From: Mycolicibacterium cosmeticum
GTDB lineage: Bacteria; Actinomycetota; Actinomycetes; Mycobacteriales; Mycobacteriaceae
Length of the DNA stretch: 64,000 nucleotides
Reading direction: 5' to 3'
Assembly (NCBI RefSeq): GCF_000613185.1
Contig: NZ_CCBB010000001.1
Location: 372,001 to 436,000 of the forward strand
The notes under the pieces are model-generated. The model had not been told where the DNA came from, made no database searches, and saw nothing but the letters and a program-made list of their open reading frames with translations. Positions 53,152 to 62,805 of this stretch are shown here, piece after piece; the stretch's first letter is position 1, and each line of letters starts with the position of its first letter. A program made the position numbers and the translations under genes.

Positions 53152-53167
53152 CTGTCAGATGTGACAG
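53152..53167. promoter_or_regulatory. Operator candidate of the SorC-type regulator
   Basis: CTGTCA-GATG-TGACAG is a perfect inverted repeat with 6-bp arms, 19 bp upstream of the regulator start. A second, weaker dyad, TGTG-GAT-CACA, lies about 25 bp further upstream within GGTGTGGATCACATG. Together they fit an operator region for self-regulation and control of the downstream PTS/dehydrogenase cluster. Confidence 0.6.
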
Positions 53168-53186
53168 TGACGGAACGGATGTGACG

Positions 53187-54170
53187 ATGGTTGCAGAGCG
53201 GGTCCGCGAGGACCTCGTGAAAGCGGCTCGGATGTACTTCCTCGACGGCGCCTCACAGCAGGAAATCGCCTCGGTGCTGGGGACCAGCCGGTCCAACGTG
53301 TCACGGATGCTGGCCGCCGCTCGGGAACAGGGCATCGTCGAGATCCGCATCATCGACGGCACCGAGCGCCGCGACACCCTGGAGGCCGAACTCAAACAGC
53401 GCTTCGGTCTGCACGACTGCCAGGTGGCGGCCCACACCCCCGGTTCCACACCCGCCCAAACGGTTTCGAAGCTGTCCTCGCAATGGCTCCTGGACAACAT
53501 CCAAGACGGCCAGCGCCTGGCACTGTCGTGGGGCACCGCACTGCAAGCCATGGTGTGGGCGGTCACCGCCAGTCGGCAGTACGACGTGGAGGTGGTCCAA
53601 CTCGTCGGCGGCCTGTCCGCGGTCGACGCGGGAGTCACCGGCCAGGAACTGGTACGGGAATTGGCAACTCGGCTCGGTGCCCGGTATCGCTACCTGCACG
53701 CTCCGGCACTGGTCGCCAACCTCACCGCGGTCGAGGCATTCCTCAGCGAACGTTCCGTGTCCAGCGCCCTGGACGCCGCAAAGTCCGCCGATATCGCCTT
53801 CGTCGGCGTCGGCACCTACGGCGACAGCTCGTCGGCGGCGATCATCGACGCGATGGCGCTCAGCCCGGCCGACCGCGCCGAACTGGACGCCATGTCCCCC
53901 GCCGGCGACATCTGCGCGCGTTACTACGACATCAACGGTGCGCCGGTCGCCTCGCGCGCGGTCCACGACCACGTCATCGCCGTCGACCTCGACGACCTGC
54001 GCCGCGTGCCGATGGTGGTGGGCGTGACGTCGGGCCGGGTGAAGGCCCCCGGCCTGGTCGGTGCGTTGCGCGGCGGCCACCTCGACGTCTTGATCTGCGA
54101 CGAGGCCGCCGCCCGCGCGGCGCTGGCCCTCGACGCCGCCACCCCTCGACTCGGTACGGAAGGAATGTGA
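53187..54170 (+). CDS. SorC/DeoR-type sugar-phosphate-responsive regulator
   Basis: This 327-residue protein starts at ATG 53187 with GGAACGGA upstream (an in-frame GTG lies 6 bp earlier). The N-terminal helix-turn-helix is MYFLDGASQQEIASVLGTSRSNVSRML. The SorC-type sugar-binding domain follows, including SWGTALQAMVWAV, DIAFVGVGTYGDSSSAAII and GHLDVLICDEAAARAAL. The family senses phosphorylated sugars or polyols. It is the first gene of the PTS cluster, so its inducer is probably the phosphorylated product of the adjoining glucitol-type PTS. Confidence 0.9.
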   Translation: MVAERVREDLVKAARMYFLDGASQQEIASVLGTSRSNVSRMLAAAREQGIVEIRIIDGTERRDTLEAELKQRFGLHDCQVAAHTPGSTPAQTVSKLSSQWLLDNIQDGQRLALSWGTALQAMVWAVTASRQYDVEVVQLVGGLSAVDAGVTGQELVRELATRLGARYRYLHAPALVANLTAVEAFLSERSVSSALDAAKSADIAFVGVGTYGDSSSAAIIDAMALSPADRAELDAMSPAGDICARYYDINGAPVASRAVHDHVIAVDLDDLRRVPMVVGVTSGRVKAPGLVGALRGGHLDVLICDEAAARAALALDAATPRLGTEGM

Positions 54171-54175
54171 CCTCA

Positions 54176-54559
54176 ATGATGACTTTCACCTTGGTCTTCG
54201 CCGGCCTCTGGGCCACCCAGATGCTGATGAGCTGGTGGCAATCCAAGCGATTCCTCGCCGACATCGCCGCCCTCCGCAGCCACGGAGTGGTGTTCATCGG
54301 CCGCGGCAAGCGGCGCGGGCTGCGCGCCTACGCCGCCCTCGCGCTGCGCGACGGTGTGGTAACCGACTCGCGAATCCTCAACGGCTACACCGTGTTCTCT
54401 CGCGCCAAGGCATGCCCCGCGTTGACCGGGCTGCCGGTCGGCCAGCTGACCGAGGGACCCGTCGGCGGGCTCGATCACCGCACCGCCCAGGCCGTGACGC
54501 ACGCGGCCACGCTGTACGTCGAGCACAACGCCCGAAAGCGGAAAGTCGCGGCGGCCTGA
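54176..54559 (+). CDS. GutM-like glucitol operon regulatory/accessory protein
   Basis: The start is ATG 54176, 5 bp after the regulator's stop, within AGGAATGTGACCTCA (127 residues). It has an N-terminal membrane helix (TFTLVFAGLWATQMLMSWW), then WQSKRFLADIAALRSHGVVFIGRGKRRGL and AALALRDGVVTDSRILNGYTVF. These match the GutM/glucitol operon activator family, which always accompanies EII-Gut genes. Despite its name it is membrane-bound here; it probably helps regulate or assemble the PTS. Confidence 0.85.
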   Translation: MMTFTLVFAGLWATQMLMSWWQSKRFLADIAALRSHGVVFIGRGKRRGLRAYAALALRDGVVTDSRILNGYTVFSRAKACPALTGLPVGQLTEGPVGGLDHRTAQAVTHAATLYVEHNARKRKVAAA

Positions 54560-54610
54560 GGCTTACCACCCTTCGAATCCCCCTACCCATCACTCTCAGA
54601 CAGGAACGAC

Positions 54611-55246
54611 ATGTCCATTGCCCTAGGGCTGACTCTGCTCGCAGAGGAGGCACCGGCGCCGCCCAGTGGTTTCAACGGAGTGCTGGCGGGTTGGGCCGAA
54701 GCATTCATCGGCATCTTCAAGGCCGGAGCCGAGACCTTCGTCGGCCTGGTCACCGGCATCATCCCGCTGCTGATCGTCCTGCTCACCGCCGTCAACGCCC
54801 TCATCCGGCTGATCGGCACCGAACGGATCGAGAAAGTGGGTGTCATCGCCGGACGGCCAGGAATCCAGTACCTTCCGTTGCGCTATCTGGTGCTGCCCGT
54901 GCTGTCGATGTTCTTCCTGACCAACCCGATGGCCTACACGATGGGCCGGTTCCTGCCGGAGCGCCGCAAAGCCGCGTTCTACGACGCCGCGGTGAGCTTC
55001 TGCCATCCGATCACCGCGATCTTCCCGCACGCCAACGCCGGCGAGTATTTCGTGTATGCCGGCATCGCCGCGGGCATCACCAAATTGAACCTGCCGGTGG
55101 CCGATCTCGCGGTCCGCTACTTCTACGTCGGCCTGATCGTCATCTTCCTGCGCGGCATCGTGACCGACCTCATGGTCGGCATCCTGACCCGACGTAAGGA
55201 ACGCCAACAAGGCTCCCCGACCACCGCCGCCCCTTCCCCGGCATAA
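54611..55246 (+). CDS. PTS glucitol/sorbitol-family EIIC subunit
   Basis: This 211-residue membrane protein matches the EII-Gut N-terminal membrane unit (SrlA type): NGVLAGWAEAFIGIFKAGAETFVGLVTGIIP, LIRLIGTERIEKVG, and RYLVLPVLSMFFLTNPMAYTMGRFLPE, SFCHPITAIFPHANAGEYF. It has about four helices. With the following gene it forms the translocation channel that takes up a polyol. There is a good ribosome binding site (CAGGAACG) before the ATG. Confidence 0.92.
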   Translation: MSIALGLTLLAEEAPAPPSGFNGVLAGWAEAFIGIFKAGAETFVGLVTGIIPLLIVLLTAVNALIRLIGTERIEKVGVIAGRPGIQYLPLRYLVLPVLSMFFLTNPMAYTMGRFLPERRKAAFYDAAVSFCHPITAIFPHANAGEYFVYAGIAAGITKLNLPVADLAVRYFYVGLIVIFLRGIVTDLMVGILTRRKERQQGSPTTAAPSPA

Positions 55247-55258
55247 GGACCAACGACC

Positions 55259-55867
55259 ATGAGCGAAATCACCGCTGACGCCACAGATCAGGGCAAAGTT
55301 TCGGCCTCTGCCAAGACCCGGGGAGCCTTCGACAAGATCGCCGGGGGCCTGACCGGGCTGGGCCGCGCGGTCGGCAACGTCGTCAACGTCTTCTACCAGT
55401 CCGGCCGCGAGACGATCGACACCGTCATCAAGAACGTGTTGCCGTTCATCGCCTTCATCGCGTTCCTGATCGGCTTCATCCAAGCCACCGGGATCGGTGA
55501 CTTCATCGCCGAGCATTTGGCGCCGCTGGCGTCGGGCCTTCCTGGCCTGCTGCTGATCTCCGTCATCGTCTGCCTGCCCTTCCTGTCACCGGTGCTCGGC
55601 CCCGGCGCGGTCATCGCGCAGGTGATCGGCACCCTGCTGGGCGTCCAGATCGGCCTGGGCAACATCCCGCCGCAGTACGCGCTGCCCGCGCTCTTCGCCA
55701 TCGACGGCCAGGTGGGCTGCGACTTCATCCCGGTCGGCCTCTCCCTCGGCGAGGCCGAACCCGAAACCGTCGAGATCGGGGTGCCGGCCGTGCTGTTCTC
55801 CCGCATGATCACCGGCCCCGCCGCAGTCGTCATCGCGTACTTCGCCAGCTTCGGCCTGTACGCGTAA
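55259..55867 (+). CDS. PTS glucitol-family EII membrane domain (C-terminal half of SrlE type)
   Basis: This 202-residue protein matches only the membrane domain normally fused behind EIIB in Srl[73 protein letters not shown], and [22 protein letters not shown]. The cytosolic, Cys-containing EIIB part is missing from its N-terminus and is encoded by the next gene instead. It is 13 bp after EIIC. It completes the permease. Confidence 0.92.
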   Translation: MSEITADATDQGKVSASAKTRGAFDKIAGGLTGLGRAVGNVVNVFYQSGRETIDTVIKNVLPFIAFIAFLIGFIQATGIGDFIAEHLAPLASGLPGLLLISVIVCLPFLSPVLGPGAVIAQVIGTLLGVQIGLGNIPPQYALPALFAIDGQVGCDFIPVGLSLGEAEPETVEIGVPAVLFSRMITGPAAVVIAYFASFGLYA

Positions 55868-55894
55868 CCCCCACCGCCAGAAAGGAAACGACCC

Positions 55895-56272
55895 ATGGCC
55901 GATTACAAAGCAGTAAAGGTCAGCAAAGGCCGCAACGGGTGGGGAGGCCCGCTGGTCATCAAACCCACCGACGATCGTCCACTGATCTACTCGGTGACCG
56001 GCGGCGGCATCCATCCGGTGGCGCAACGCATCGCCGACCTCACCGGCGGGGAAGCCTTCGACGGATTCCGCAGCTCGGCGCCCTTCGACAAGGTGGCCGT
56101 CGCCGTGATCGACTGCGGCGGGACCGCCCGCATCGGGGTCTACCCGATGAAGAACGTCCTGACCATCGACATCAACGCCGCCACCCCGTCTGGGCCGCTG
56201 GCCAACTTCATCAAGGAGACCAACTTCGTCTCGCACGTGGGCACCGGCGAGATCGAGGCGATCGACCAGTGA
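55895..56272 (+). CDS. PTS glucitol-family EIIB subunit (free-standing)
   Basis: This 125-residue cytosolic domain matches the N-terminus of SrlE: VSKGRNGWGGPLVIKP, TGGEAFDGFRSSAPF, and VAVAVIDCGGTARIGVYP with the phosphorylation-site Cys74. Ordinarily it is joined to the membrane domain that here precedes it as a separate gene, so the protein is split and the order reversed. AGAAAGGAAACG precedes the ATG. It passes phosphate from EIIA to the incoming polyol. Its end overlaps EIIA by GTGA. Confidence 0.93.
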   Translation: MADYKAVKVSKGRNGWGGPLVIKPTDDRPLIYSVTGGGIHPVAQRIADLTGGEAFDGFRSSAPFDKVAVAVIDCGGTARIGVYPMKNVLTIDINAATPSGPLANFIKETNFVSHVGTGEIEAIDQ

Positions 56273-56664
56273 CCGACGTGCAGGCGCAGGTCGTGCGCTA
56301 CTCCACCACCGTGACCCAGGTCGGTTCCCTGGTACGGGATTTCGCCGAGCAGGGCATGCTGGTCTTCTTCGGCGAGAACGCCCCGGTCGAACTGCACGAT
56401 ATGAGCGTCCTGCACCGGCCCGAGGTCGCCGACGGCGGGCTCGTCGTCGGCGACGTCATCGTCCTCGACGACCAGGAGTTCCCGATCCTGGCCGTCGGCC
56501 ATGTCGCCAACCAGAATCTGGTCAACCTCGGTCACATCGACCTGAAGTTCAACGGTGAGACGTCGCCACCGTTGGGCGGCGACGTCTGCCTACCGAACCT
56601 CACCCCGCCGAGATTGGTGCCCGGCAGCACATTCCGTGTGGTGACCCGAACACCCACCGCCTAG
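56269..56664 (+). CDS. PTS glucitol-family EIIA subunit
   Basis: Starting at GTG 56269 (overlap with EIIB), this 131-residue protein matches SrlB: TTVTQVGSLVRDFAEQGMLVFFGENAPVEL, then SVLHRPE with His49 aligning to the phospho-His of E. coli SrlB, and VGHVANQNLVNLGHIDLKFNG. It accepts phosphate from HPr and passes it to EIIB Cys74. The HPr gene at 62806 in the same cluster is a likely partner. Enzyme I is not in the window. Confidence 0.92.
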   Translation: MTDVQAQVVRYSTTVTQVGSLVRDFAEQGMLVFFGENAPVELHDMSVLHRPEVADGGLVVGDVIVLDDQEFPILAVGHVANQNLVNLGHIDLKFNGETSPPLGGDVCLPNLTPPRLVPGSTFRVVTRTPTA

Positions 56665-56686
56665 ACCACCCCATTAAGGAGTTCCC

Positions 56687-58009
56687 GTGAGTTACACCGA
56701 ACGTCTCATCGCCCGCCAGAACGAACTGGGCCGGCCCATCCGCGTCGGCCTGGTCGGCGCCGGGCAGATGGGTCTGGGTTTCATCGCCCAGGTGGGCCGT
56801 ATCGCCGGTATGCAGATCGCCGCCGTTGCGGACGTCGTGCCCGGCCGGGCCGCCGACGCGCTGCGCAAAGCCGGCGCCGACCCCCAAACCGGTAGCGAGA
56901 TAGCAGAACTCGCACAGGCCATCGAAGCCGGCGGCACCGTCGCCGTCGAGGACGCCGCGCTGCTGACCGCACTGCCGGTCGACGTCGTGGTCGACGCGTC
57001 CGGTGTCCCCGAGGTCGGAGCGCAAGTGGCGTTCAGCGGCCTGCTCGCCGGCAAGGACATCGCCCTGCTCAATGTCGAATGCGACGTCACCATCGGCTAC
57101 CTGCTGTCCTCGATCGCCAAGCAGACCGGACGCATCTACAGCGTGTGCCGCGGCGACGAACCTGCCGAAGCGAAGCGCCTGGTCGACTTCGCCCGCGATC
57201 TGGCCTTCGAGGTGGTCTGCGCCGGCAAGGGTAAGAACAATCCGTTGAATCCGCATGCCACGCCGCAGGAATTGACCGCGGAGGCCAACAGCAAGCACAT
57301 GAACCCGAAGATGCTGTGCAGCTTCGTCGACGGGTCCAAGGCGATGATCGAGATGGCCGCGCTGGCCAACGCCACCGGCCTGGAGGTCAGCACCCGCGGG
57401 ATGTACGGACCGCCGTCGAGCATCGAGGAACTGTCCACCACCTTCCGCACCACCGACGACGGTGGCGTCCTGGACCGGGCCGGTGTCGTGGACTACTGCA
57501 CCGGCGACGTCGCCCCAGGCGTGTTCGCGATAGTGCGGACCCAGGACGACATCGTCGCCGACGAGATGACCTACCTCAAGATGGGACCGGGGCCGTATTT
57601 CACGCTGTACCGCCCCTACCACCTGGCCAGCATCGAGGCGCCCCTCACCATCGCCGAGGCCGTCCTGGACCGCAAGGCCAGCCTCGCGCCGTCCCATTGG
57701 AACGCCGAAGTGGTCGCCGGCGCCAAACGCGACCTGAAGGCCGGTGACACGATCGACGGGATCGGCGGCACCACCGTGTACGGCGTCATCGAATCGGCCC
57801 AGGCGACAAAGGATCAGGGGTTGGTGCCGCTCGGCCTGCTCGAAGGCGCCACGATGCTGCGCGACGTCCCCGCCGATGCGGTGATCACCGCCGACGACGT
57901 CGAGCTGCGCCCCGGCACCACCATCGCCGCGCTGCGCCAGCTGCAGGACAAGCTCCTGGCCGGTGTTCCGCTGCCGATCGCGATCGCCGGTGGCGCGCAT
58001 GTCGCCTGA
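56687..58009 (+). CDS. COG4091-type oxidoreductase with SAF domain (DXR-like/DRL family)
   Basis: This 440-residue protein has an N-terminal Rossmann domain of the homoserine-dehydrogenase type (RVGLVGAGQMGLGFIAQVG, residues 19-37), a central domain with VVCAGKGKNNPLNPHATP (about 177-193), and a C-terminal SAF domain (about 350-415). This architecture is COG4091, to which the Brucella DXR-like reductoisomerase DRL belongs. DRL interconverts 1-deoxy-D-xylulose 5-phosphate and 2-C-methyl-D-erythritol 4-phosphate with NADP(H). Other members may act on different substrates. AAGGAG precedes the ATG. As the only classical dehydrogenase beside the PTS, it should oxidise the polyol phosphate. Confidence 0.85.
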   Translation: MSYTERLIARQNELGRPIRVGLVGAGQMGLGFIAQVGRIAGMQIAAVADVVPGRAADALRKAGADPQTGSEIAELAQAIEAGGTVAVEDAALLTALPVDVVVDASGVPEVGAQVAFSGLLAGKDIALLNVECDVTIGYLLSSIAKQTGRIYSVCRGDEPAEAKRLVDFARDLAFEVVCAGKGKNNPLNPHATPQELTAEANSKHMNPKMLCSFVDGSKAMIEMAALANATGLEVSTRGMYGPPSSIEELSTTFRTTDDGGVLDRAGVVDYCTGDVAPGVFAIVRTQDDIVADEMTYLKMGPGPYFTLYRPYHLASIEAPLTIAEAVLDRKASLAPSHWNAEVVAGAKRDLKAGDTIDGIGGTTVYGVIESAQATKDQGLVPLGLLEGATMLRDVPADAVITADDVELRPGTTIAALRQLQDKLLAGVPLPIAIAGGAHVA

Positions 58010-58040
58010 CACCTCGACCCTCGACGTGAAAGGCGACACC

Positions 58041-59051
58041 ATGACAACCGAATCAACTACTGCGCCACCGCGACTGGTCGCCGATACCGCACTGTCGCGG
58101 CGGGTGCTGACCACCATGTGGGAGATCCGTCGGTTCGAGGAGGCGGTCGACGACCTGTTCGCCCGCGGCCTGATGCACGGCACCATGCACCTGTCGATCG
58201 GCCAGGAAGCCGTCGCCACCGGCGCCTGCCTGGCGCTGACCCGCGAGGATCTGATCACCTCGACCCATCGTGGGCACGGCCACTGCATCGCCAAGGGCGC
58301 CAAGCTCGACCGGATGATGGCCGAGCTGCTGGCCAAGGAAACCGGTTACTGCCGGGGCCGGGGCGGCTCGATGCACATCGCCGACGTCGACACCGGCAAC
58401 CTGGGCGCCAACGGCATCGTCGGCGGCGGAATCCCCATCGCCGCGGGCGCGGCGCTGGCCCAGAAACTCCGCAACACCACCAACGTCGCGGTGAGTTTCT
58501 TCGGTGACGGCGCCACCAACGAGGGCGCCTTCCACGAAGGCCTCAACCTGGCCGCGGTGTGGGCGCTGCCCGCGGTGTTCGTCTGCGAGAACAACGGTTA
58601 CGGCATGTCCATGTCGAGCGCACTGTCGATGGCCGTGCCGCGGGTCAGCGACCGCGCCGCTGCCTACGGGATGCCCGGGGTCACGGTCGACGGCAACGAC
58701 GTCCAGGAGGTCTTCGACGCCGTCAGCGAGGCCGTCGCGCGGGCGCGCGCCGGGCACGGGCCCACCCTGGTCGAGGCGGTCACCTACCGGTACAAGGGGC
58801 ATTCCAAGAGCGACCAGAACCTCTACCGCACCCGCGAGGAGATCGACGCGTGGCGGGCCAAGGACCCGATCGGCCGGTTCGAGGCCGCCGCCCTCGAGCA
58901 CGGCGCGTTGACCCAGGCCGATATCGAGGCGGTGCGCGCCGCGGCCCGTGATGCGATCCGCGCGGCGATCAAAGCCGGTAACGAGGCCGCCCCATCCCGC
59001 GCCGACGAGCTGCTCTCCGGCGTGTACGCACCCGTACAGGAGTCAGCGTGA
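58041..59051 (+). CDS. TPP-dependent dehydrogenase E1 alpha (acetoin/pyruvate type)
   Basis: This 336-residue protein starts at ATG 58041 after GTGAAAGGCG. It matches AcoA/PDH E1-alpha: [33 protein letters not shown], and the TPP-binding motif [17 protein letters not shown] (GDG at 155-157) running to CENNGYG. It binds thiamine diphosphate together with the beta subunit. With the following E1-beta, E2 and E3 genes it forms a full 2-oxo-acid/acyloin dehydrogenase complex. Its stop overlaps the E1-beta GTG. Confidence 0.93.
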   Translation: MTTESTTAPPRLVADTALSRRVLTTMWEIRRFEEAVDDLFARGLMHGTMHLSIGQEAVATGACLALTREDLITSTHRGHGHCIAKGAKLDRMMAELLAKETGYCRGRGGSMHIADVDTGNLGANGIVGGGIPIAAGAALAQKLRNTTNVAVSFFGDGATNEGAFHEGLNLAAVWALPAVFVCENNGYGMSMSSALSMAVPRVSDRAAAYGMPGVTVDGNDVQEVFDAVSEAVARARAGHGPTLVEAVTYRYKGHSKSDQNLYRTREEIDAWRAKDPIGRFEAAALEHGALTQADIEAVRAAARDAIRAAIKAGNEAAPSRADELLSGVYAPVQESA

Positions 59052-60079
59052 GCACTTCCACCACTGTCGAACTCGACGCCACCCGCTCCGAGGGTGTCAC
59101 CGAGATGTCCTACTCCGACGCGGTACGCGAAGCGCTGACTGTCGCCATGACCGAGGACGAACGCGTTTTCGTGCTGGGCGAGGACATCGGCATCTACGGC
59201 GGGGCGTTCGGCGTCACCAAGGGACTGCTGGAGAAGTTCGGCGCCGACCGCATCCGCGACACCCCGATCTCCGAGCTCGGCATCGTCGGCGCGGCGGTGG
59301 GCGCGGCGATGTGCGGCATGCGTCCGGTGGTCGAGATCCAGTTCTCCGACTTCACCAACCAGGCGATGGACCAGATCGTCAACCAGGCCGCCAAGATTCA
59401 CTTCATGCTCGGCGGCGCCGCCAGCGTGCCCATGGTGCTGCGCGCCCCGTCCGGCTCCGGAACCGGCGCGGCGGCCCAACATTCACAGTCACTCGAAGCC
59501 TGGTTCGCCCATGTTCCCGGTCTGAAGGTGGCGCTGCCGGCCACCGCCGCCGACGCCAAGGGCTTGCTGCTGTCGGCGATCGACGATCCCAATCCGGTGA
59601 TCGTGCTCGAACACAAGCTGCTCTATCGCACCAGCGGACCGGTGCCCGCCGGAAACGAGCGGGTTCCGTTGGGCAAGGCGGCCATTCGGCACGAGGGTGA
59701 CGACCTGACGATCGTGGCCACCGGGGTGATGGTCGGCAAGTCGGTGGCCGCCGCCCAGACGCTGGCTGCCGAAGGAATCGGGGTGACGGTGGTGGACCCC
59801 CGCACCCTGGTGCCGTTCGACGAAGACACGGTGCTGGATGCGGTGCGGGCCACCGGCCGCGTGCTGCTGGTGCAGGAGGCGCCCATGACCGGCGGGTTCG
59901 TCGGCGAGATCGCGGCCCGGATCGCCGGCTCCGATGCCATCTACAGCCTGCTGGCCCCGATCAAGCGGTTGTGCGGCCTGGACGCGCCGATCCCCTACGC
60001 ACCGGAGCTGGAGAAGGCCAGCGTGCCGCAGGTCGACGACATCATCACCGCCGCACGAGAGCTCGTGAGGACCAGCTGA
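59048..60079 (+). CDS. TPP-dependent dehydrogenase E1 beta (acetoin/pyruvate type)
   Basis: This 343-residue protein starts at GTG 59048 (GTGA overlap with E1-alpha). Typical E1-beta segments are [85 protein letters not shown] and the C-terminal [20 protein letters not shown]. It completes the E1 active site. Its TGA overlaps the ATG of E2. The complex cleaves a carbonyl substrate and passes the two-carbon or longer acyl unit to lipoate. Confidence 0.93.
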   Translation: MSTSTTVELDATRSEGVTEMSYSDAVREALTVAMTEDERVFVLGEDIGIYGGAFGVTKGLLEKFGADRIRDTPISELGIVGAAVGAAMCGMRPVVEIQFSDFTNQAMDQIVNQAAKIHFMLGGAASVPMVLRAPSGSGTGAAAQHSQSLEAWFAHVPGLKVALPATAADAKGLLLSAIDDPNPVIVLEHKLLYRTSGPVPAGNERVPLGKAAIRHEGDDLTIVATGVMVGKSVAAAQTLAAEGIGVTVVDPRTLVPFDEDTVLDAVRATGRVLLVQEAPMTGGFVGEIAARIAGSDAIYSLLAPIKRLCGLDAPIPYAPELEKASVPQVDDIITAARELVRTS

Positions 60080-61344
60080 TGCGGGAGATTCCCCTGGTGA
60101 TGCCCAAGATGTCGATGACGATGACGGAGGGCACCTTCCTGGTGTGGCGTCGGGAACCCGGCGAGGCCGTCAAAGCCGGCGATGTGGTGTGTGAGGTGGC
60201 CAGCGACAAGGTCGACATGGAGGTCGAATCACCGGTCGAAGGCACGCTGTCACGCTTGCTCGCCCAACCCGACCAGGTGTTGGGTGTCGGTGAGCCACTG
60301 GCCTACATCACCAGCGACGCCGACGATCTGCTCGACGGGCTGTTCGACAGCGGCTCGGCGCCCGAGCCGGAGCCAGCCCTCGTGACCGCCCACGCCGCGG
60401 CGCAGGCAGTGCCGGCGGCCACTCCCCCGTCGCGACGGGGGCCGCGGCCGGCCGTACCGTTCGCCCGGCGCAGGGCAAGCGAACTGCGGGTGGACATCAA
60501 CACGATCGTCGGCTCCGGGCCCGACGGGCTGATCACCGTCGGCGACGTCGAGAAGGCCGCACCCAAGACCACCAGCGACGCGGTCACCCCCACACCAGCG
60601 CCCGCCGTACCGACGGCGACCGCCGACAACGGCGACCAGGATGCCTTCGGCGAGACGACAACGCAGAGCCTCAGCCGGATCAACAAGGTCTCGGCCGCCG
60701 CACTCACCCGGTCCTGGACGACCATTCCGCACGTCACCCAGCACGACACCGCCGACATCACCGAACTCGACGCCTACCGGCGCGAACTCGACGCGGCGGC
60801 CAAGTTGGAGGGCACCCGGGTCACCCTGCTGGCATTCCTGCTCAAGGCGGTGGTGTCCGCACTCAAGGCTCACCCGCGGGTGAACAGCTCACTGGCGGCA
60901 ACGCAGGATGCGTTGGTGCTCAAGCACTATTACCACCTCGGTGTGGCCGTGGACACCGCGCACGGACTGGTGGTGCCGGTGATCCGGGACGTCGACCGCA
61001 AGGGCATCACCGAGCTGAGCCGGGATCTGGCGGACGTGTCGGCACGGGCCCGCGACGGAAAGCTGTCCGGTGACGATGTCCGCGGCGCCACGTTCACCGT
61101 GTCCAGCCTGGGCGGAATCGGTGGCACGGCGTTCACGCCGATCGTCAACAGCCCCGAAGCCGCAATCCTCGGGGTGTCGAAGAGCCGGACCGAACCGGTA
61201 TGGGACGGCGAGCAATTCGTTCCGCGGCTGATGCTGCCGTTGAGCCTGTCCTACGACCACCGCATCATCGACGGCGCTCTGGCGGCGCGGTTCACCAGCC
61301 ATCTGGGTCACCTACTCGGTGACGTGCGCCGACTGCTGCTCTGA
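60079..61344 (+). CDS. Dihydrolipoamide acyltransferase E2
   Basis: This 421-residue protein has one N-terminal lipoyl domain (lipoyl Lys44 in ASDKVDMEVES), an Ala/Pro linker, a peripheral-subunit-binding domain (FARRRASELRVDINTIVG...DGLITVGDVE) and the catalytic domain ending with SYDHRIIDGALAARF (His394, Asp398). One lipoyl domain and this length fit acetoin-dehydrogenase or actinobacterial PDH-like E2. It transfers the acyl unit to CoA. It overlaps E1-beta by one base (TGATG). Confidence 0.93.
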   Translation: MREIPLVMPKMSMTMTEGTFLVWRREPGEAVKAGDVVCEVASDKVDMEVESPVEGTLSRLLAQPDQVLGVGEPLAYITSDADDLLDGLFDSGSAPEPEPALVTAHAAAQAVPAATPPSRRGPRPAVPFARRRASELRVDINTIVGSGPDGLITVGDVEKAAPKTTSDAVTPTPAPAVPTATADNGDQDAFGETTTQSLSRINKVSAAALTRSWTTIPHVTQHDTADITELDAYRRELDAAAKLEGTRVTLLAFLLKAVVSALKAHPRVNSSLAATQDALVLKHYYHLGVAVDTAHGLVVPVIRDVDRKGITELSRDLADVSARARDGKLSGDDVRGATFTVSSLGGIGGTAFTPIVNSPEAAILGVSKSRTEPVWDGEQFVPRLMLPLSLSYDHRIIDGALAARFTSHLGHLLGDVRRLLL

Positions 61345-61381
61345 CCCTTCGTCCGGCATATCGCTCACAAGGAGAACCACC

Positions 61382-62782
61382 ATGTCCGGCAGGGACGACA
61401 CGTCCGACGTCGATCTGATCGTGCTCGGCGGGGGCAGCGGCGGCTACGCCGCGGCGTTACGGGCCGCCGAACTCGGCATGCGCGTCGCGGTCATCGAGAA
61501 GGACAAGCTCGGCGGCACCTGCCTGCACCGCGGTTGCATACCCACCAAGGCCCTGTTGCAGTCGGCCGAGGTCGCCGAAACCGTGCGGGAATCCGCCCGT
61601 TTCGGCATACGGGCCAGCCTGGACCACATCGACCCCGACGGGGTGGGCAGGTACCGGGACGGCGTGGTCAACGCATTGTTCCGCGGCCTGTCCGGGCTGG
61701 TGGCCGGCCGCGGCATCGAACTGATCGCCGGCACGGGTCGGCTGGTTTCACCGACCACGGTGACGGTCACACTGCCCGACGGCGCCGAACGCAGCGTCTC
61801 GGGTGCCCACATCGTCATCGCCACCGGGTCGGTGCCCCGCCACATCCCCGGTATCACCGCCGACGGCCGACGGATCATCACCAGCGACGAGGCACTGAAC
61901 CTCGACGCCGTCCCGCGCAGCGCCATCGTGCTCGGCGGCGGAGCCATCGGTTGCGAATTCGCCACGGTGTGGCACTCGTTCGGCGCGGACGTGACGATCA
62001 TCGAAGCCCTCCCGCATCTGGTGCCGACCGAAGAGGAGGCCGCCAGCGCGTCGCTGGAGAAAGCGTTCACCCGCCAAGGCATTTCGCTGCGGCTGGGAGC
62101 CAAGGTCACCGATGCGACGCCATCGGCCGAGGGTGTCACCGTGACCCTGGACGACGGATCCACCCTGTCCGCCGACCTGGTGCTGGTGGCGATCGGCCGG
62201 GCACCCGTCACCGAGGGTATCGGCCTGGACACGGTCGGTCTCGAAACCGACCGTGGCTACCTCAAGGTCGACGAGCACTGCCGCACGTCGGTACCGTCCA
62301 TCTTCGCCGTCGGCGATGTTATTCCCACCTTGCAGCTGGCCCATGTGGGGTTCGCCGAGGGGATCATGGTGGCCGAGACCCTCGCCGGTCTGGACCCGGC
62401 GCCGATCGACTATCCGGGTATTCCGCGAGTCACCTACTCGCATCCCGAAGTGGCCTCGGTGGGGATGACCACGAAGATGGCCACCGAGCGTGGCTACCAG
62501 GTCGAGGACGTCGTCTACGACCTGGCCGGCAACGGTAAGGCCCGGATCCTCGGGTCGTCGGGCATCGTGAAAGTCGTGGCCGCCAAGGGCGGTCCCGTCC
62601 TCGGCGTGCACATGGTCGGCAAACGCGTCGGCGAACTGATCTCCGAAGCCCAGCTGATCGTCAACTGGGATGCCCGCCCCGACGAAGTGGCCCAACACAT
62701 CCACGCCCACCCCACCCTGTCGGAAGCCGTCGGGGAAGCGCATCTCGCGTTGGCGGGCAAACCGCTGCACACCCACAGCTGA
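61382..62782 (+). CDS. Dihydrolipoamide dehydrogenase E3
   Basis: This 466-residue flavoprotein has the FAD motif GGGSGGYAAALRAAELG, the redox-active disulfide GGTCLHRGCIPTKALLQ (Cys47, Cys52), the NAD motif IVLGGGAIGCEFATVWHSFG, the ATGSVPRHIPG segment, and the C-terminal HAHPTLSEAV interface motif with the catalytic His. AAGGAG precedes the ATG. It reoxidises the E2 lipoamide with NAD+. Having its own E3 makes the complex independent of the housekeeping one. Confidence 0.95.
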   Translation: MSGRDDTSDVDLIVLGGGSGGYAAALRAAELGMRVAVIEKDKLGGTCLHRGCIPTKALLQSAEVAETVRESARFGIRASLDHIDPDGVGRYRDGVVNALFRGLSGLVAGRGIELIAGTGRLVSPTTVTVTLPDGAERSVSGAHIVIATGSVPRHIPGITADGRRIITSDEALNLDAVPRSAIVLGGGAIGCEFATVWHSFGADVTIIEALPHLVPTEEEAASASLEKAFTRQGISLRLGAKVTDATPSAEGVTVTLDDGSTLSADLVLVAIGRAPVTEGIGLDTVGLETDRGYLKVDEHCRTSVPSIFAVGDVIPTLQLAHVGFAEGIMVAETLAGLDPAPIDYPGIPRVTYSHPEVASVGMTTKMATERGYQVEDVVYDLAGNGKARILGSSGIVKVVAAKGGPVLGVHMVGKRVGELISEAQLIVNWDARPDEVAQHIHAHPTLSEAVGEAHLALAGKPLHTHS

Positions 62783-62805
62783 TCACCACACCTGAAAGGG
62801 ATCCC

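Noticed and set aside
53187-56664. Plain annotation as a sorbitol utilisation operon
   Set aside because: No SDR-type sorbitol-6-phosphate dehydrogenase or other hexitol enzyme is present; the linked genes are COG4091 and an acyloin/2-oxoacid dehydrogenase complex, so another polyol is more likely.
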